This document shows, piece by piece, positions 27,131 to 35,334 of a DNA stretch of 64,000 nucleotides. The notes under the pieces are model-generated. The model made no database searches. It worked only from the letters and a program-made list of their open reading frames with translations, and had not been told where the DNA came from. The position numbers and the translations under genes are program-made. How positions within the stretch are numbered: the stretch's first letter is position 1; every line of letters begins with the position of its first letter. Where the stretch lies: the NCBI GenBank assembly GCA_038530285.1, contig JBCBCY010000013.1, forward strand, positions 1 to 64,000, read 5' to 3'. Source of the stretch: JASJAR01 sp038530285. GTDB taxonomy: Bacteria > Pseudomonadota > Alphaproteobacteria > Rhodobacterales > Rhodobacteraceae.

Positions 27131-28248
27131 GTCACTGCCTTTTTTCTTTGTTCTACGGCGCCTGCCAGTCCTTCGACAAGCCCCACAAGCCGGTTGGTTG
27201 CATCGGGCACACCTTGCGCGGCACTTGCCCCGGCCATGGACTGGGCAATATCCGCCCCGCCCAGAATGCGCGCGATTTCATCCGCCAGCACGGTCGGCGA
27301 AAGGTCAGCCTCAGGTATTACCCGCGCGGCCCCGGCCTGCTGCAGACCCTGCGCATTTGCCGTTTGGTGATCACCTGCGGCGGCGGCAAAAGGGACAAGG
27401 ATCGCCGGGCGCCCAATGACCGAGATATCGGCCACGGACGATGCCCCTGCCCGGCTGATCACAAGCTGGGCTTCGGTGATCCGCCGGGGGATATCATCGA
27501 AAAACGGCTGCACTTCGGCGGTGATCCCGGCGTTTGCGTAGGTTTCGGTGACCCGGGCCAGGTCTTCGGGCCGCGCCTGATGGGCCACGCGCACGTGGCG
27601 CCGCAGCCCCTGGGGCAGCTCTGCAAGCGCGGTGGGCACCATGTCAGACAGGATACGCGCGCCCTGGCTGCCGCCCATGGCCAGAACGGACATCGGGTAA
27701 TCGCCGGGCGGGATATATTGCGCGCCGGCACGCTCAAGCACGCTGGCGCGCACCGGGTTGCCGGTGTGGGTCGCCTCGACCGCCTCGGGCAAGGTCGTCG
27801 GCCAGGTGCCGCAGGCCACCGCCGTCACGCGCCTGGCAAAAATTCGGTTCACCCGGCCCAAAACCCCGTTTTGTTCGTGGATCATGCGCGGCACCCTGAA
27901 GGTCCAGGCCGCCGTCAGCGCCGGGATCGTCGGATAGCCGCCAAAGCCCACCACCACATCGGGGCGATCCGTGACCATTCTGATCTTGGCCGCCGCAATC
28001 CCGCCTGCAATCCGAAACGGTACGGCGAGTTTTGCAACGAGCCCACCGCGCGCAAAGGTGGCAGACGCGACTTTCACGATTTCAACCGCGTCGGGAAAGC
28101 CACCTGCGTAGCGCGCACCGCGCGCGTCGGTCGACAGTTTCACCCGCCAGCCTTTGGCCAAAAGCGCCTCGGCCAGGGCCTGGGCAGGGAACATGTGCCC
28201 GCCCGTACCCCCGGCGGCAATCAGGCAATAGGGTTGGTCGCCCCTCAC
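27127..28248 (-). CDS. murG: UDP-GlcNAc:undecaprenyl-PP-MurNAc-pentapeptide transferase MurG
   Basis: A 373-residue peripheral glycosyltransferase (GT28) that makes lipid II from lipid I. Both glycine loops are present: A-A-G-G-T-G-G-H-M-F-P near the N-terminus, with the catalytic His, and A-M-G-G-S-Q-G-A-R in the second domain; the UDP-GlcNAc site S-R-A-G-A-S-S-V-A follows. The GTG start overlaps the ftsW stop as GTGA. Confidence 0.97.
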   Translation of the reverse strand: MRGDQPYCLIAAGGTGGHMFPAQALAEALLAKGWRVKLSTDARGARYAGGFPDAVEIVKVASATFARGGLVAKLAVPFRIAGGIAAAKIRMVTDRPDVVVGFGGYPTIPALTAAWTFRVPRMIHEQNGVLGRVNRIFARRVTAVACGTWPTTLPEAVEATHTGNPVRASVLERAGAQYIPPGDYPMSVLAMGGSQGARILSDMVPTALAELPQGLRRHVRVAHQARPEDLARVTETYANAGITAEVQPFFDDIPRRITEAQLVISRAGASSVADISVIGRPAILVPFAAAAGDHQTANAQGLQQAGAARVIPEADLSPTVLADEIARILGGADIAQSMAGASAAQGVPDATNRLVGLVEGLAGAVEQRKKAVT

Positions 28249-29414
28249 CGCGCGCGCCGCTGAAACAGGTCTTCGATCTGGCCCTGGGGCCGGGTGCGGG
28301 TCAGCGCCAGAAGCATCCCCACCATCAAGCCACCTGCAATCAGTGATGAGCCACCATAGGACACAAACGGCAAGGTCATGCCCTTAGCGGGCATCAGCCG
28401 CACAGCGACCCCCATGTTGATCATCGCTTGCACGGCAAACATCGCCGCCAGCCCGGTGCCGGCCAAACGGATGAAGGGATCACGTTCGCGCATCAGGCGG
28501 AAAAACGAGCGCGCCGCGATCGCTGCATAAAGTCCGATCAGCACCAGGACCAGCAGCAGGCCGTATTCTTCGGCCGCAACAGCCACGATGAAGTCGGTAT
28601 GGGCATCGGGCAGCGACCATTTCACCTGGCCTTCGCCGACGCCGACGCCGAAAAATCCACCCTCGCGGATCGCATTGGCGGCATAGCCAAGCTGAGTGGT
28701 GGGGTCTAATTCAGCGGACAAAAACCCATCAATCCGGCGTGCGAAGTGTTCGGAATTGTTGTAGAAAAACGCCCCCGCCACCACGACACCGCCCGCCAGG
28801 CCCAACAAAAGCATCATCGGCGCGCCGCCGACAAAATACATCACGCCCCAGGCAAACAGGATCAGCGCGGCTTGCCCGAAATCGGGCTGCAACGCCAGAA
28901 AGCCCACGATGATCAGCGCTAAAACAAGCGAATAGGCCCGCCCCGGGGGACCTGCCACATCACTGGCGGCCGCAATCATCCAGGCGGACACCACCACAAA
29001 GAAGGGCTTTACGAACTCCGACGGCTGCAGCGACCCGAAGCCCAGCGAATACCACCGCGTCGCGCCTTTGCCAAAGTCGGTTCCAAACAGCGGCAGCAAC
29101 ATCAGCGCCACCACCGCCACGCCAAAGCCCAATGTCGCAATGCGGCGCACGCTTTGCGGGGTCATCATCGACATCACCACCATGACGCCCATCGCCACCG
29201 ACCCGAACAGGATCTGGCGTTCAACATAGTGGAACGGCTGGAACCCATTGCGCTCAGCCAAGGGGGGCGAGGCGGCAAACCCCAGCAAAAGGCCGATGCC
29301 GAACAGCAAAAGCACCGCCCCGAGCGACCATTTGTCGATTGTGCGCCACCATTTGGGAAGGATGGGATCGCCGCGCCCTCGGGGCACGGATCCATAGACC
29401 ATCTCAGTCATCAA
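28245..29414 (-). CDS. ftsW: SEDS peptidoglycan glycosyltransferase FtsW
   Basis: A 389-residue polytopic protein of the division machinery that polymerises lipid II together with FtsI. About ten membrane helices are visible. Family motifs include G-A-T-R-W-Y-S-L-G-F-G-S-L-Q-P-S-E-F in the periplasmic loop, the catalytic-site region D-A-H-T-D-F-I (the conserved Asp-Phe) and P-F-V-S-Y-G-G-S-S at the end. It is the first gene of the ftsW-murG-murC run, with its start divergent from the dioxygenase gene 151 nt away. Confidence 0.97.
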   Translation of the reverse strand: MMTEMVYGSVPRGRGDPILPKWWRTIDKWSLGAVLLLFGIGLLLGFAASPPLAERNGFQPFHYVERQILFGSVAMGVMVVMSMMTPQSVRRIATLGFGVAVVALMLLPLFGTDFGKGATRWYSLGFGSLQPSEFVKPFFVVVSAWMIAAASDVAGPPGRAYSLVLALIIVGFLALQPDFGQAALILFAWGVMYFVGGAPMMLLLGLAGGVVVAGAFFYNNSEHFARRIDGFLSAELDPTTQLGYAANAIREGGFFGVGVGEGQVKWSLPDAHTDFIVAVAAEEYGLLLVLVLIGLYAAIAARSFFRLMRERDPFIRLAGTGLAAMFAVQAMINMGVAVRLMPAKGMTLPFVSYGGSSLIAGGLMVGMLLALTRTRPQGQIEDLFQRRAR

Positions 29415-29565
29415 ACCGCCTCGTATTGCTCGTTGCGCCCGTTTTCCGGGTCTGACGCCAAGTGTACCGAAATTGCGCCATTGAGGCTAGCAAAAGCTGA
29501 ATTTTCTTGACCGATCTGACGCGGCAAGGTCCGATCGCGGGCGAACCTTTGGAAAAGCGCCCGCC

Positions 29566-30750
29566 ATGCCCGACGATCATCGCCCTGCCGCCCCGTTGGC
29601 CCCTGATTTCGCGCCGCATCATGCGAAGGTCGCGCTGGTGCGGGCCGTTCCCGCCGACGATTGGCTTACCCTATCGTGGGACGACGGGCTGACCTGGCGG
29701 GTCTATGGGATGTTTCTGCGCGAAAACGAGGTCACGCCGGGCGTTGTCAGCCCCGTCACGCGCGAACGTGAGGTGGAACTTGACGCGATGCCCGTCGCGG
29801 CCCTGCCCGCCAAAGCGGACATCACGCCAGCCGGTAATCTGGCCGTGATATGGCAAGACGGCGCGATCAGCCAGTTTTCCGCCGCATGGCTGCGCGACAT
29901 GGCCGTCGGGCTTTGGCGGCCCGAGGCGCATTTGCCAGACACCGCCCCCTGGACCACGGCCGATCTGCCCGCACCGCCCAGCTTTGATGGCCCGGCCTTT
30001 TTGAACAGCGCAGACGGGCTGGTCGCGCCCCTAACAGCCCTTTGGCGCTACGGGTTGGCGCGCCTGCGCGGATTGCCGACAGATGCCGGAACCGTTCAAC
30101 GGGTCGCAGAACGCATCGGCACGGTGCGCAATTCAAACTTCGGCTTCCTGTTTTCGGTCGAAACCAAGCCCGATCCGGACAGCAATGCCTACCGTGCGGT
30201 GCCGCTTGATGCCCATACCGATCTGGCCACGCGCGAGTTGCAGCCGGGCTTCCAGCTTTTGCATTGCCGTGAAAACTCTGCCACCGGGGGCGAAAGCACC
30301 ATGGTTGACGGGTTTGCTGTTGCGGACGCCATCCGTGCCGACGATCCGGAGGCCTACCGCGCGTTGACGACCCTGGGCTGGGTGTTCACCAATCGGCACC
30401 GCGACACGGATTATCGCTGGTCGGGGCCAATCATTGAAACGGATACGACAGGCGCGCCGGTGGAAATCCGCAACACCGGGTTTCTGCGGTTTTTCCCGGA
30501 TATGGACGAGGCGGACATCCCCCGGGCCTATGACGCCTTGCGCCACTTCACGGCACTTTGCCGAACACCGCGTTTTCAGATGGCCACAGCATTCGCACCG
30601 GGCGATCTGGTGATTTTTGACAATCGCCGTGTGCTCCATGGGCGCGCAGCGTTCGATCCGCAATCGGGGGTGCGGCGGCTGGAAGGCTGCTATCTGGACC
30701 GCGATGAGGTTGCGTCGCGGCTGCGCGTTCTCGCCCGGGGCCGAGCGTGA
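29566..30750 (+). CDS. TauD/gamma-butyrobetaine-dioxygenase-like 2-oxoglutarate oxygenase
   Basis: A 394-residue Fe(II)/2-oxoglutarate oxygenase. The iron ligands are visible: H-T-D at about 216-218 (A-H-T-D-L) and the distal His in R-V-L-H-G-R at about 358, with R-R-L-E-G-C-Y supplying the oxoglutarate Arg. Overall size and the N-terminal domain (W-D-D-G-L-T-W-R-V-Y-G-M-F-L-R) match the BBOX/trimethyllysine dioxygenase branch, which hydroxylates carnitine precursors. However, the Cys zinc ligands that follow W-L-R-D-N-C in those enzymes are absent here, so the substrate is open. It overlaps the next gene by 4 nt and runs against the cell-wall genes on both sides. Confidence 0.85.
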   Translation: MPDDHRPAAPLAPDFAPHHAKVALVRAVPADDWLTLSWDDGLTWRVYGMFLRENEVTPGVVSPVTREREVELDAMPVAALPAKADITPAGNLAVIWQDGAISQFSAAWLRDMAVGLWRPEAHLPDTAPWTTADLPAPPSFDGPAFLNSADGLVAPLTALWRYGLARLRGLPTDAGTVQRVAERIGTVRNSNFGFLFSVETKPDPDSNAYRAVPLDAHTDLATRELQPGFQLLHCRENSATGGESTMVDGFAVADAIRADDPEAYRALTTLGWVFTNRHRDTDYRWSGPIIETDTTGAPVEIRNTGFLRFFPDMDEADIPRAYDALRHFTALCRTPRFQMATAFAPGDLVIFDNRRVLHGRAAFDPQSGVRRLEGCYLDRDEVASRLRVLARGRA

Positions 30751-31679
30751 AAGTCGCCGTCATAGGGGCCGGTGCCGTCGGATCAGCTGCCGCCAATGCA
30801 ATGGTGCTGGACGGTGTCGCCCGAGAGATCGTGCTGATCGACCTTGACGCCGCGCGCGCAGGCGCCGAAGCCGCCGATATCGCCCATGCCGCACCCTTTG
30901 GGTCCGCCGCCCGGGTGACAAGCGGCGATTGGTCCGCCCTTGCAGGGTCGGCTGCGGTGGTCCTGACCGCAGGTGTGGCCCAGGCGCCCGGCGAAACCCG
31001 GCTTGATCTTTTGGGCCGCAATGCCGCGGTGTTCCGCACCGTCCTCGGCCATGTGATGGCCCATGCGCCCGGCGCCATCCTGGTGGTGGCGACCAATCCG
31101 GTTGATGTGATGACAGCGATCGCGACGCATCTGTCGGGCAAACCGCCCGGCGAGGTGATCGGCACCGGCACCATCCTTGATACCGCCCGGTTTCGAACGC
31201 TTTTGTCGGATCATTTGGGCATCACGCCCCGGTCGCTTCATGCCTATGTGCTGGGCGAACACGGCGACAGCGAGGTTTTGGCCTGGTCTTCGGCCCGGGC
31301 GGGAAATGTCGATATGAAAGAATTTGCCGCGCAGATCGGCGCACCCCTGACCGAAGATGTCATGGCGCGGATCGATCAGGGTGTGCGCCGCGCGGCCTAT
31401 GAAATCATCGCCGGCAAAGGCTACACGAACTACGGGATCGGGGCGGGCATCGCGCGCATCCTTCGTGCGGTTTTGACCGATGAACAGGCGGTCTTGTCGG
31501 TGTCGTGTCTGACCGGCGATGTGGCCGGTGTGGCGGATGTCGCCGTATCGCTTCCACGCGTTGTGGGCGCGTCGGGCGTTTCGGCGGATCTGATGCCGCA
31601 GCTTGATACCGAAGAGGCCAAAGCCCTTGCCGCAAGTGCCAAATTGATCCGCGATCTGACCGAGGCCGTCGTCCTTTAG
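30747..31679 (+). CDS. L-lactate/malate dehydrogenase family protein, LDH-like
   Basis: A 310-residue NAD-dependent 2-hydroxyacid dehydrogenase. The Rossmann motif is G-A-G-A-V-G at 7-12. The specificity loop reads T-A-G-V-A-Q-A-P-G-E-T-R-L-D, with Gln (residue 79) where malate dehydrogenases have Arg, so it reads as lactate dehydrogenase. The catalytic region is G-E-H-G-D-S-E and G-T-I-L-D-T-A-R-F-R is LDH-like. The GTG start overlaps the oxygenase stop as GTGA, so the two are co-translated and probably work in one pathway. The true substrate may be another 2-hydroxyacid. Confidence 0.88.
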   Translation: MKVAVIGAGAVGSAAANAMVLDGVAREIVLIDLDAARAGAEAADIAHAAPFGSAARVTSGDWSALAGSAAVVLTAGVAQAPGETRLDLLGRNAAVFRTVLGHVMAHAPGAILVVATNPVDVMTAIATHLSGKPPGEVIGTGTILDTARFRTLLSDHLGITPRSLHAYVLGEHGDSEVLAWSSARAGNVDMKEFAAQIGAPLTEDVMARIDQGVRRAAYEIIAGKGYTNYGIGAGIARILRAVLTDEQAVLSVSCLTGDVAGVADVAVSLPRVVGASGVSADLMPQLDTEEAKALAASAKLIRDLTEAVVL

Positions 31680-31838
31680 GCGACACGCGCCATCTGTTGA
31701 AAAATCACCGAAGGAGGGGGGGGCAGCGCGCCTTGTGCCTCGCCCGAAGGCTGACACCAGGGGCGCGCCTGCAACCTTTGCCTCGACCCTGCTGTCCTAC
31801 GCTTTGAGTGCGCGCGGTTTCGGGGGCTTTGAGCCTAG

Positions 31839-33239
31839 CTAGCCCAGCGCCTTTTCAACCTCTGCGATGAAGTCCGCGCCGCGCTCTTCAAAGTTGTCGT
31901 AGTGATCAAAACTTGCGCCACCTGGCGCCAGAAGAACCGTGTCACCGGAGGCGGCATCGGCCGCGGCCCGCGCCACGGCGCTGGCCATATCGCCTGCCAC
32001 CTCGTGGGGGATATCCCCCAGCATCAGCGCGGTCTCAGCCGCATCGCGCCCGATGACATAGGCTTTGGTGATATGGCCCTTTACGGACGCCAGATCACCC
32101 AACCCGCCATCTTTCATCTGACCGCCCACAATCCAGCGCACGGATGCGAACGCGGCCAGCGCGCGCAGCGCGGAGGCCGCGTTTGTCGCCTTGGAATCGT
32201 TGACAAAAACCACGCCGTCACGGTCTGCAACGACCTGACTGCGATGTGGCAATCCCTTGAAATCGTGAAATGCGGCTTCGATGTCGCGCGGCGCAAGACC
32301 CAATGTCCGCAAAGCCCCATAGGCCGCCGCCGCGTTCTGGTGGTTGTGTACGCCCGGCAGACCCCGCACGCCGCGCAGATCAATCGACCCGACCTGACGG
32401 GCCTTTCGAAACTCCGACAAGAACCCCTTCTTGACACCGACGGTCCAGCCCGGCCCTTTGGCAAGCCCGATCACCGAAACCTTGATCACCCGGTCATCGC
32501 CGGGTCCTTCGGCCAGTTGGTTGGCCAGAAAGCGCCCTTCAGGTTCATCAATCCCGATCACAGCCCTGTCGGGCCCGCCTTCGGAAAACAAGCGCCGCTT
32601 GGCCGCGAAATACCCGCCATAGCCGCCGTGCCGGTCCAGATGATCGGGGCTTAGATTGGTGAAGACCGCCACATCCGGCGTCAGCGCGCGCGCCAGCTCG
32701 GTCTGGTAAGATGACAATTCTAGCACCACGACCCCGCCATCGCCCGGCGGGTCGATATCAAGGACCCCGCGCCCGATGTTGCCCGCCAACTGGCTGTCGC
32801 GTCCCACCGCGTGCAGGCAATGGTGGATCAGGGCCGCGGTGGTCGATTTGCCGTTCGACCCGGTGATCGCGACCACGCGAGGGGCCGCATCGAAGCGGTC
32901 CCAGCTGCGATCGCCAAGCGATTGGAAAAAGAGCCCGATATCGTTGTCGACAGCCACACCTTCACCCATGGCGCGCGCGATAACCGGATGCGGTGCCGGA
33001 TAAAGATGCGCAATACCGGGCGACACGATCAGGGCCGCGACACCGTCGAACCCATCACGGCGGGACAGATCATGAAGCGTCAGACCTTCAGCGGCTGCGC
33101 GGTCACGTGCTGCCTGCCCGTCATCCCAACACAAGGCCTCGGCGCCGCCTGCCGCCAGCGCGCGTGCTGCCGCCAGACCCGAACGACCCAGACCCAGCAC
33201 CGCAACGCGGGCCCCTTCATATCCTTTGACGGCGATCAT
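31839..33239 (-). CDS. murD: UDP-N-acetylmuramoylalanine--D-glutamate ligase MurD
   Basis: A 466-residue Mur ligase adding D-Glu. The N-terminal dinucleotide-like fold is V-L-G-L-G-R-S-G; the ATP site is G-S-N-G-K-S-T-T; N-L-S-P-D-H-L-D-R-H and the C-terminal V-N-D-S-K-A-T-N are family signatures. It starts 9 nt after the P-loop protein stop. Its 3' end faces the lactate-dehydrogenase-like gene with a 159-nt gap in which I see no clear terminator. Confidence 0.97.
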   Translation of the reverse strand: MIAVKGYEGARVAVLGLGRSGLAAARALAAGGAEALCWDDGQAARDRAAAEGLTLHDLSRRDGFDGVAALIVSPGIAHLYPAPHPVIARAMGEGVAVDNDIGLFFQSLGDRSWDRFDAAPRVVAITGSNGKSTTAALIHHCLHAVGRDSQLAGNIGRGVLDIDPPGDGGVVVLELSSYQTELARALTPDVAVFTNLSPDHLDRHGGYGGYFAAKRRLFSEGGPDRAVIGIDEPEGRFLANQLAEGPGDDRVIKVSVIGLAKGPGWTVGVKKGFLSEFRKARQVGSIDLRGVRGLPGVHNHQNAAAAYGALRTLGLAPRDIEAAFHDFKGLPHRSQVVADRDGVVFVNDSKATNAASALRALAAFASVRWIVGGQMKDGGLGDLASVKGHITKAYVIGRDAAETALMLGDIPHEVAGDMASAVARAAADAASGDTVLLAPGGASFDHYDNFEERGADFIAEVEKALG

Positions 33240-33248
33240 TGGGACGGC

Positions 33249-33776
33249 TTACGCGTCACGGATGACGCCTTCAAGCCACTCAACCCGTGCCACCAGGGTG
33301 CCTTGCGGCAAATCCAAAGGGGTATAGCCCAACTCGGGCAAGCGGTGTGCAATGTGATCAAATTCGGCCTGCGCGTCGATCAAACCCTGTCGGCGCTCTT
33401 CATCTCGGTCAAACAGGTCGGGCCAGGGGGCGGCGAGGATCACGACATCATAGCGGTAGGTCTGCAAGGCAGCCTCGGCTTCGGCTTCAAACCCGGCCCG
33501 TTCAAGCGCCAACGCCGCGTCGAGCACACCGCGGTCAAACACGACTTTGCCTACACGGGCTTCTTCCCAATCGGCCGCGGCCATCTTCAGGCACAGCCGT
33601 GCGAACCGCTCTTCATCCTGCCAGGGCAAACCGGTGCCGCCCATGCGCGTTTCCGCCCGGATCACCCGGCGCCCGGGCTCGCGGCGCACTTCATAGCCAC
33701 GCTCGGCCATGCCTGCGACCAGCGTGCTTTTGTCCGCGCCCGAGCACCCCGTGATCAGGATGCGCGTGACGCTCAT
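33249..33776 (-). CDS. P-loop ATPase/kinase-like protein with altered Walker A
   Basis: A 175-residue protein of the AAA_28-like P-loop group: V-T-R-I-L-I-T-G-C-S-G at the N-terminus, V-V-F-D-R-G-V-L-D as Walker B-like, V-V-I-L-A-A-P-W-P as a core strand, and a lid-like R-D-E-E-R-R-Q-G-L. The Walker A reads G-C-S-G-A-D-K-S-T; the usual Gly before Lys is Asp (codon GAC on the minus strand), which is unusual for an ATP-binding loop. It lies between murD (9 nt) and a small membrane protein (4-nt overlap). Function unknown; it could be a small-molecule kinase. Confidence 0.75.
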   Translation of the reverse strand: MSVTRILITGCSGADKSTLVAGMAERGYEVRREPGRRVIRAETRMGGTGLPWQDEERFARLCLKMAAADWEEARVGKVVFDRGVLDAALALERAGFEAEAEAALQTYRYDVVILAAPWPDLFDRDEERRQGLIDAQAEFDHIAHRLPELGYTPLDLPQGTLVARVEWLEGVIRDA

Positions 33777-34168
33777 CCTTCATCCTCATCGACTTCAAGC
33801 TGGCCTGAGATGCGGCGCCAAAAAATCCCCCAATACATGCCAAGCGCCAGCACCAGTGACAGCGCGGCAATCACCACCCATGTGACCGCGCCCGGCGCGT
33901 CGAGGTCGACCCAGCCGAAATCCACCAGCACCCAGACAAAGGCTGCAATCACCCCAAGCACCAAAATCACGCCGAAGGCCCCGATCCCACGCAGAACAGC
34001 GGTGACGAAAATGACGTATCCCACCGCCAACACCAGACCGGCGAGCACGATCAACGGCATCGCCTCGGCCCAGTTTGCGCGCGCCCAGGCGACATAGCTC
34101 AAACCGGTCGGGTTGAACGTCGCGGCCAGCAACACAAAGGCGGCGATCCAACGCAGTAGAAATCCCAT
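33773..34168 (-). CDS. Small membrane protein (DUF6524-like) in the dcw cluster
   Basis: A 131-residue protein from the ATG at 34168 (M-G-F-L-L-R-W-I-A-A-F). Four hydrophobic helices are visible (about 4-20, 35-55, 61-82 and 92-115), with an acidic tail E-V-D-E-D-E-G. The opening F-N-P-T-G-L-S-Y-V-x-W is typical of a proteobacterial family I recall as DUF6524. Its stop overlaps the P-loop gene start. It sits between mraY and murD, so a role linked to envelope growth is possible but not shown. Confidence 0.72.
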   Translation of the reverse strand: MGFLLRWIAAFVLLAATFNPTGLSYVAWARANWAEAMPLIVLAGLVLAVGYVIFVTAVLRGIGAFGVILVLGVIAAFVWVLVDFGWVDLDAPGAVTWVVIAALSLVLALGMYWGIFWRRISGQLEVDEDEG

Positions 34169-34206
34169 CAGGTCACCTTCCTCTTGCCGAAAATACCTCG
34201 GGGGTC

Positions 34207-34225
34207 TTGGGGGCAGCGCCCCCAA
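34207..34225. other. GC-rich hairpin between mraY and the small membrane protein
   Basis: A perfect 8-bp stem TTGGGGGC / GCCCCCAA with a 3-nt loop lies in the 76-nt gap. It is embedded in a sequence of the type C-C-T-C-G-G-G-G-G-T-C-T-T-G-G that I associate with recurring intergenic elements in Rhodobacteraceae. No T-tract follows on the minus strand, so it may attenuate rather than stop transcription after mraY. Confidence 0.45.
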
Positions 34226-34244
34226 TGATAAGATCGAATGCGCG

Positions 34245-35333
34245 TCAGCGCACCTTCAGAGTGGCCAAGCCGATCAACGCGAGGATCAGCGAAATGATCC
34301 AAAACCGGATCACGATCTGCGGTTCGGCCCAGCCCTGTTTTTCAAAATGGTGATGAATGGGCGCCATCAAGAACACCCTGTTGCCGGTCAGTTTGAAATA
34401 GCCAACCTGAATAATGACGCTCAGCGCCTCTACCACGAACAACCCGCCGACGATGGCCAGAACGATCTCGTGTTTGGTGGCCACGGCAATGGCACCCAGC
34501 GCGCCGCCCAGGGCCAGCGAGCCGGTGTCGCCCATGAACACCGCCGCCGGCGGGGCGTTGTACCACAAAAACCCCAACCCACCGCCGATCAGAGCGGCCG
34601 AGAACACCAGGATTTCGCCGGTGCCGGGCACGTAATGGATGCCCAGTTCGCCCGACCAGTCGACCCGGCCCACAACATAGGCGATGACACCCAGCGTGCC
34701 GGCAGCAATCATCACCGGCATGATCGCGAGCCCGTCCAGACCGTCTGTCAGGTTCACAGCATTGGCCGCGCCCACAATGACGACCATTGCAAAGGGCACG
34801 AACACGAACCCAAAGTTCAACAACACATCCTTGAACACCGGCACGGCCAATTGAAACGACAGCTCGTCGGGGTGCAGCATCGACGCCCAATAGGCCGCCA
34901 CACCCGCGACGACAAAGCCCATGGCCAGGCGGAACCGCGCTGAAAGCCCGGAGTAATTGTCGTTCTTGGTCACCTTCGAATAATCGTCGGCAAAGCCAAT
35001 CAGCCCGAACGCAGCCGTGACAAACAACACGATCCAGACAAACCCCGTGTCCCAGCGCGCCCATAAAAGCGTGGCCACCGTCAGGGCTGACAGGATCAAC
35101 AGCCCGCCCATGGTCGGGGTCCCGGCCTTGGCGATGATATGGCCTTCGGGGCCGTCTTCGCGGATCGGCTGGCCGTGTTTCTGGCGCCGCCGCAACATCT
35201 CGATCAGAGGGCGCCCGAATATGAAACCGAAGACAAGCGCGGTAAAGAACGCCCCGCCTGCCCGAAAGGTGATGTAGCGGAAAAGGTTGAAGACATCCCC
35301 GCCGTCCGAAAAATTCGTCAGATAATATAACAT
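34245..35333 (-). CDS. mraY: Phospho-MurNAc-pentapeptide transferase MraY
   Basis: A 362-residue polytopic membrane enzyme making lipid I. About ten helices are visible. Signature motifs are present: P-T-M-G-G-L-L-I, the catalytic F-A-D-D-Y-S-K-V, N-A-V-N-L-T-D-G-L-D-G-L-A, and M-G-D-T-G-S-L-A-L-G-G, with M-A-P-I-H-H-H-F-E-K near the end. It starts 1 nt after the murF stop. Confidence 0.98.
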   Translation of the reverse strand: MLYYLTNFSDGGDVFNLFRYITFRAGGAFFTALVFGFIFGRPLIEMLRRRQKHGQPIREDGPEGHIIAKAGTPTMGGLLILSALTVATLLWARWDTGFVWIVLFVTAAFGLIGFADDYSKVTKNDNYSGLSARFRLAMGFVVAGVAAYWASMLHPDELSFQLAVPVFKDVLLNFGFVFVPFAMVVIVGAANAVNLTDGLDGLAIMPVMIAAGTLGVIAYVVGRVDWSGELGIHYVPGTGEILVFSAALIGGGLGFLWYNAPPAAVFMGDTGSLALGGALGAIAVATKHEIVLAIVGGLFVVEALSVIIQVGYFKLTGNRVFLMAPIHHHFEKQGWAEPQIVIRFWIISLILALIGLATLKVR

Positions 35334-35334
35334 G

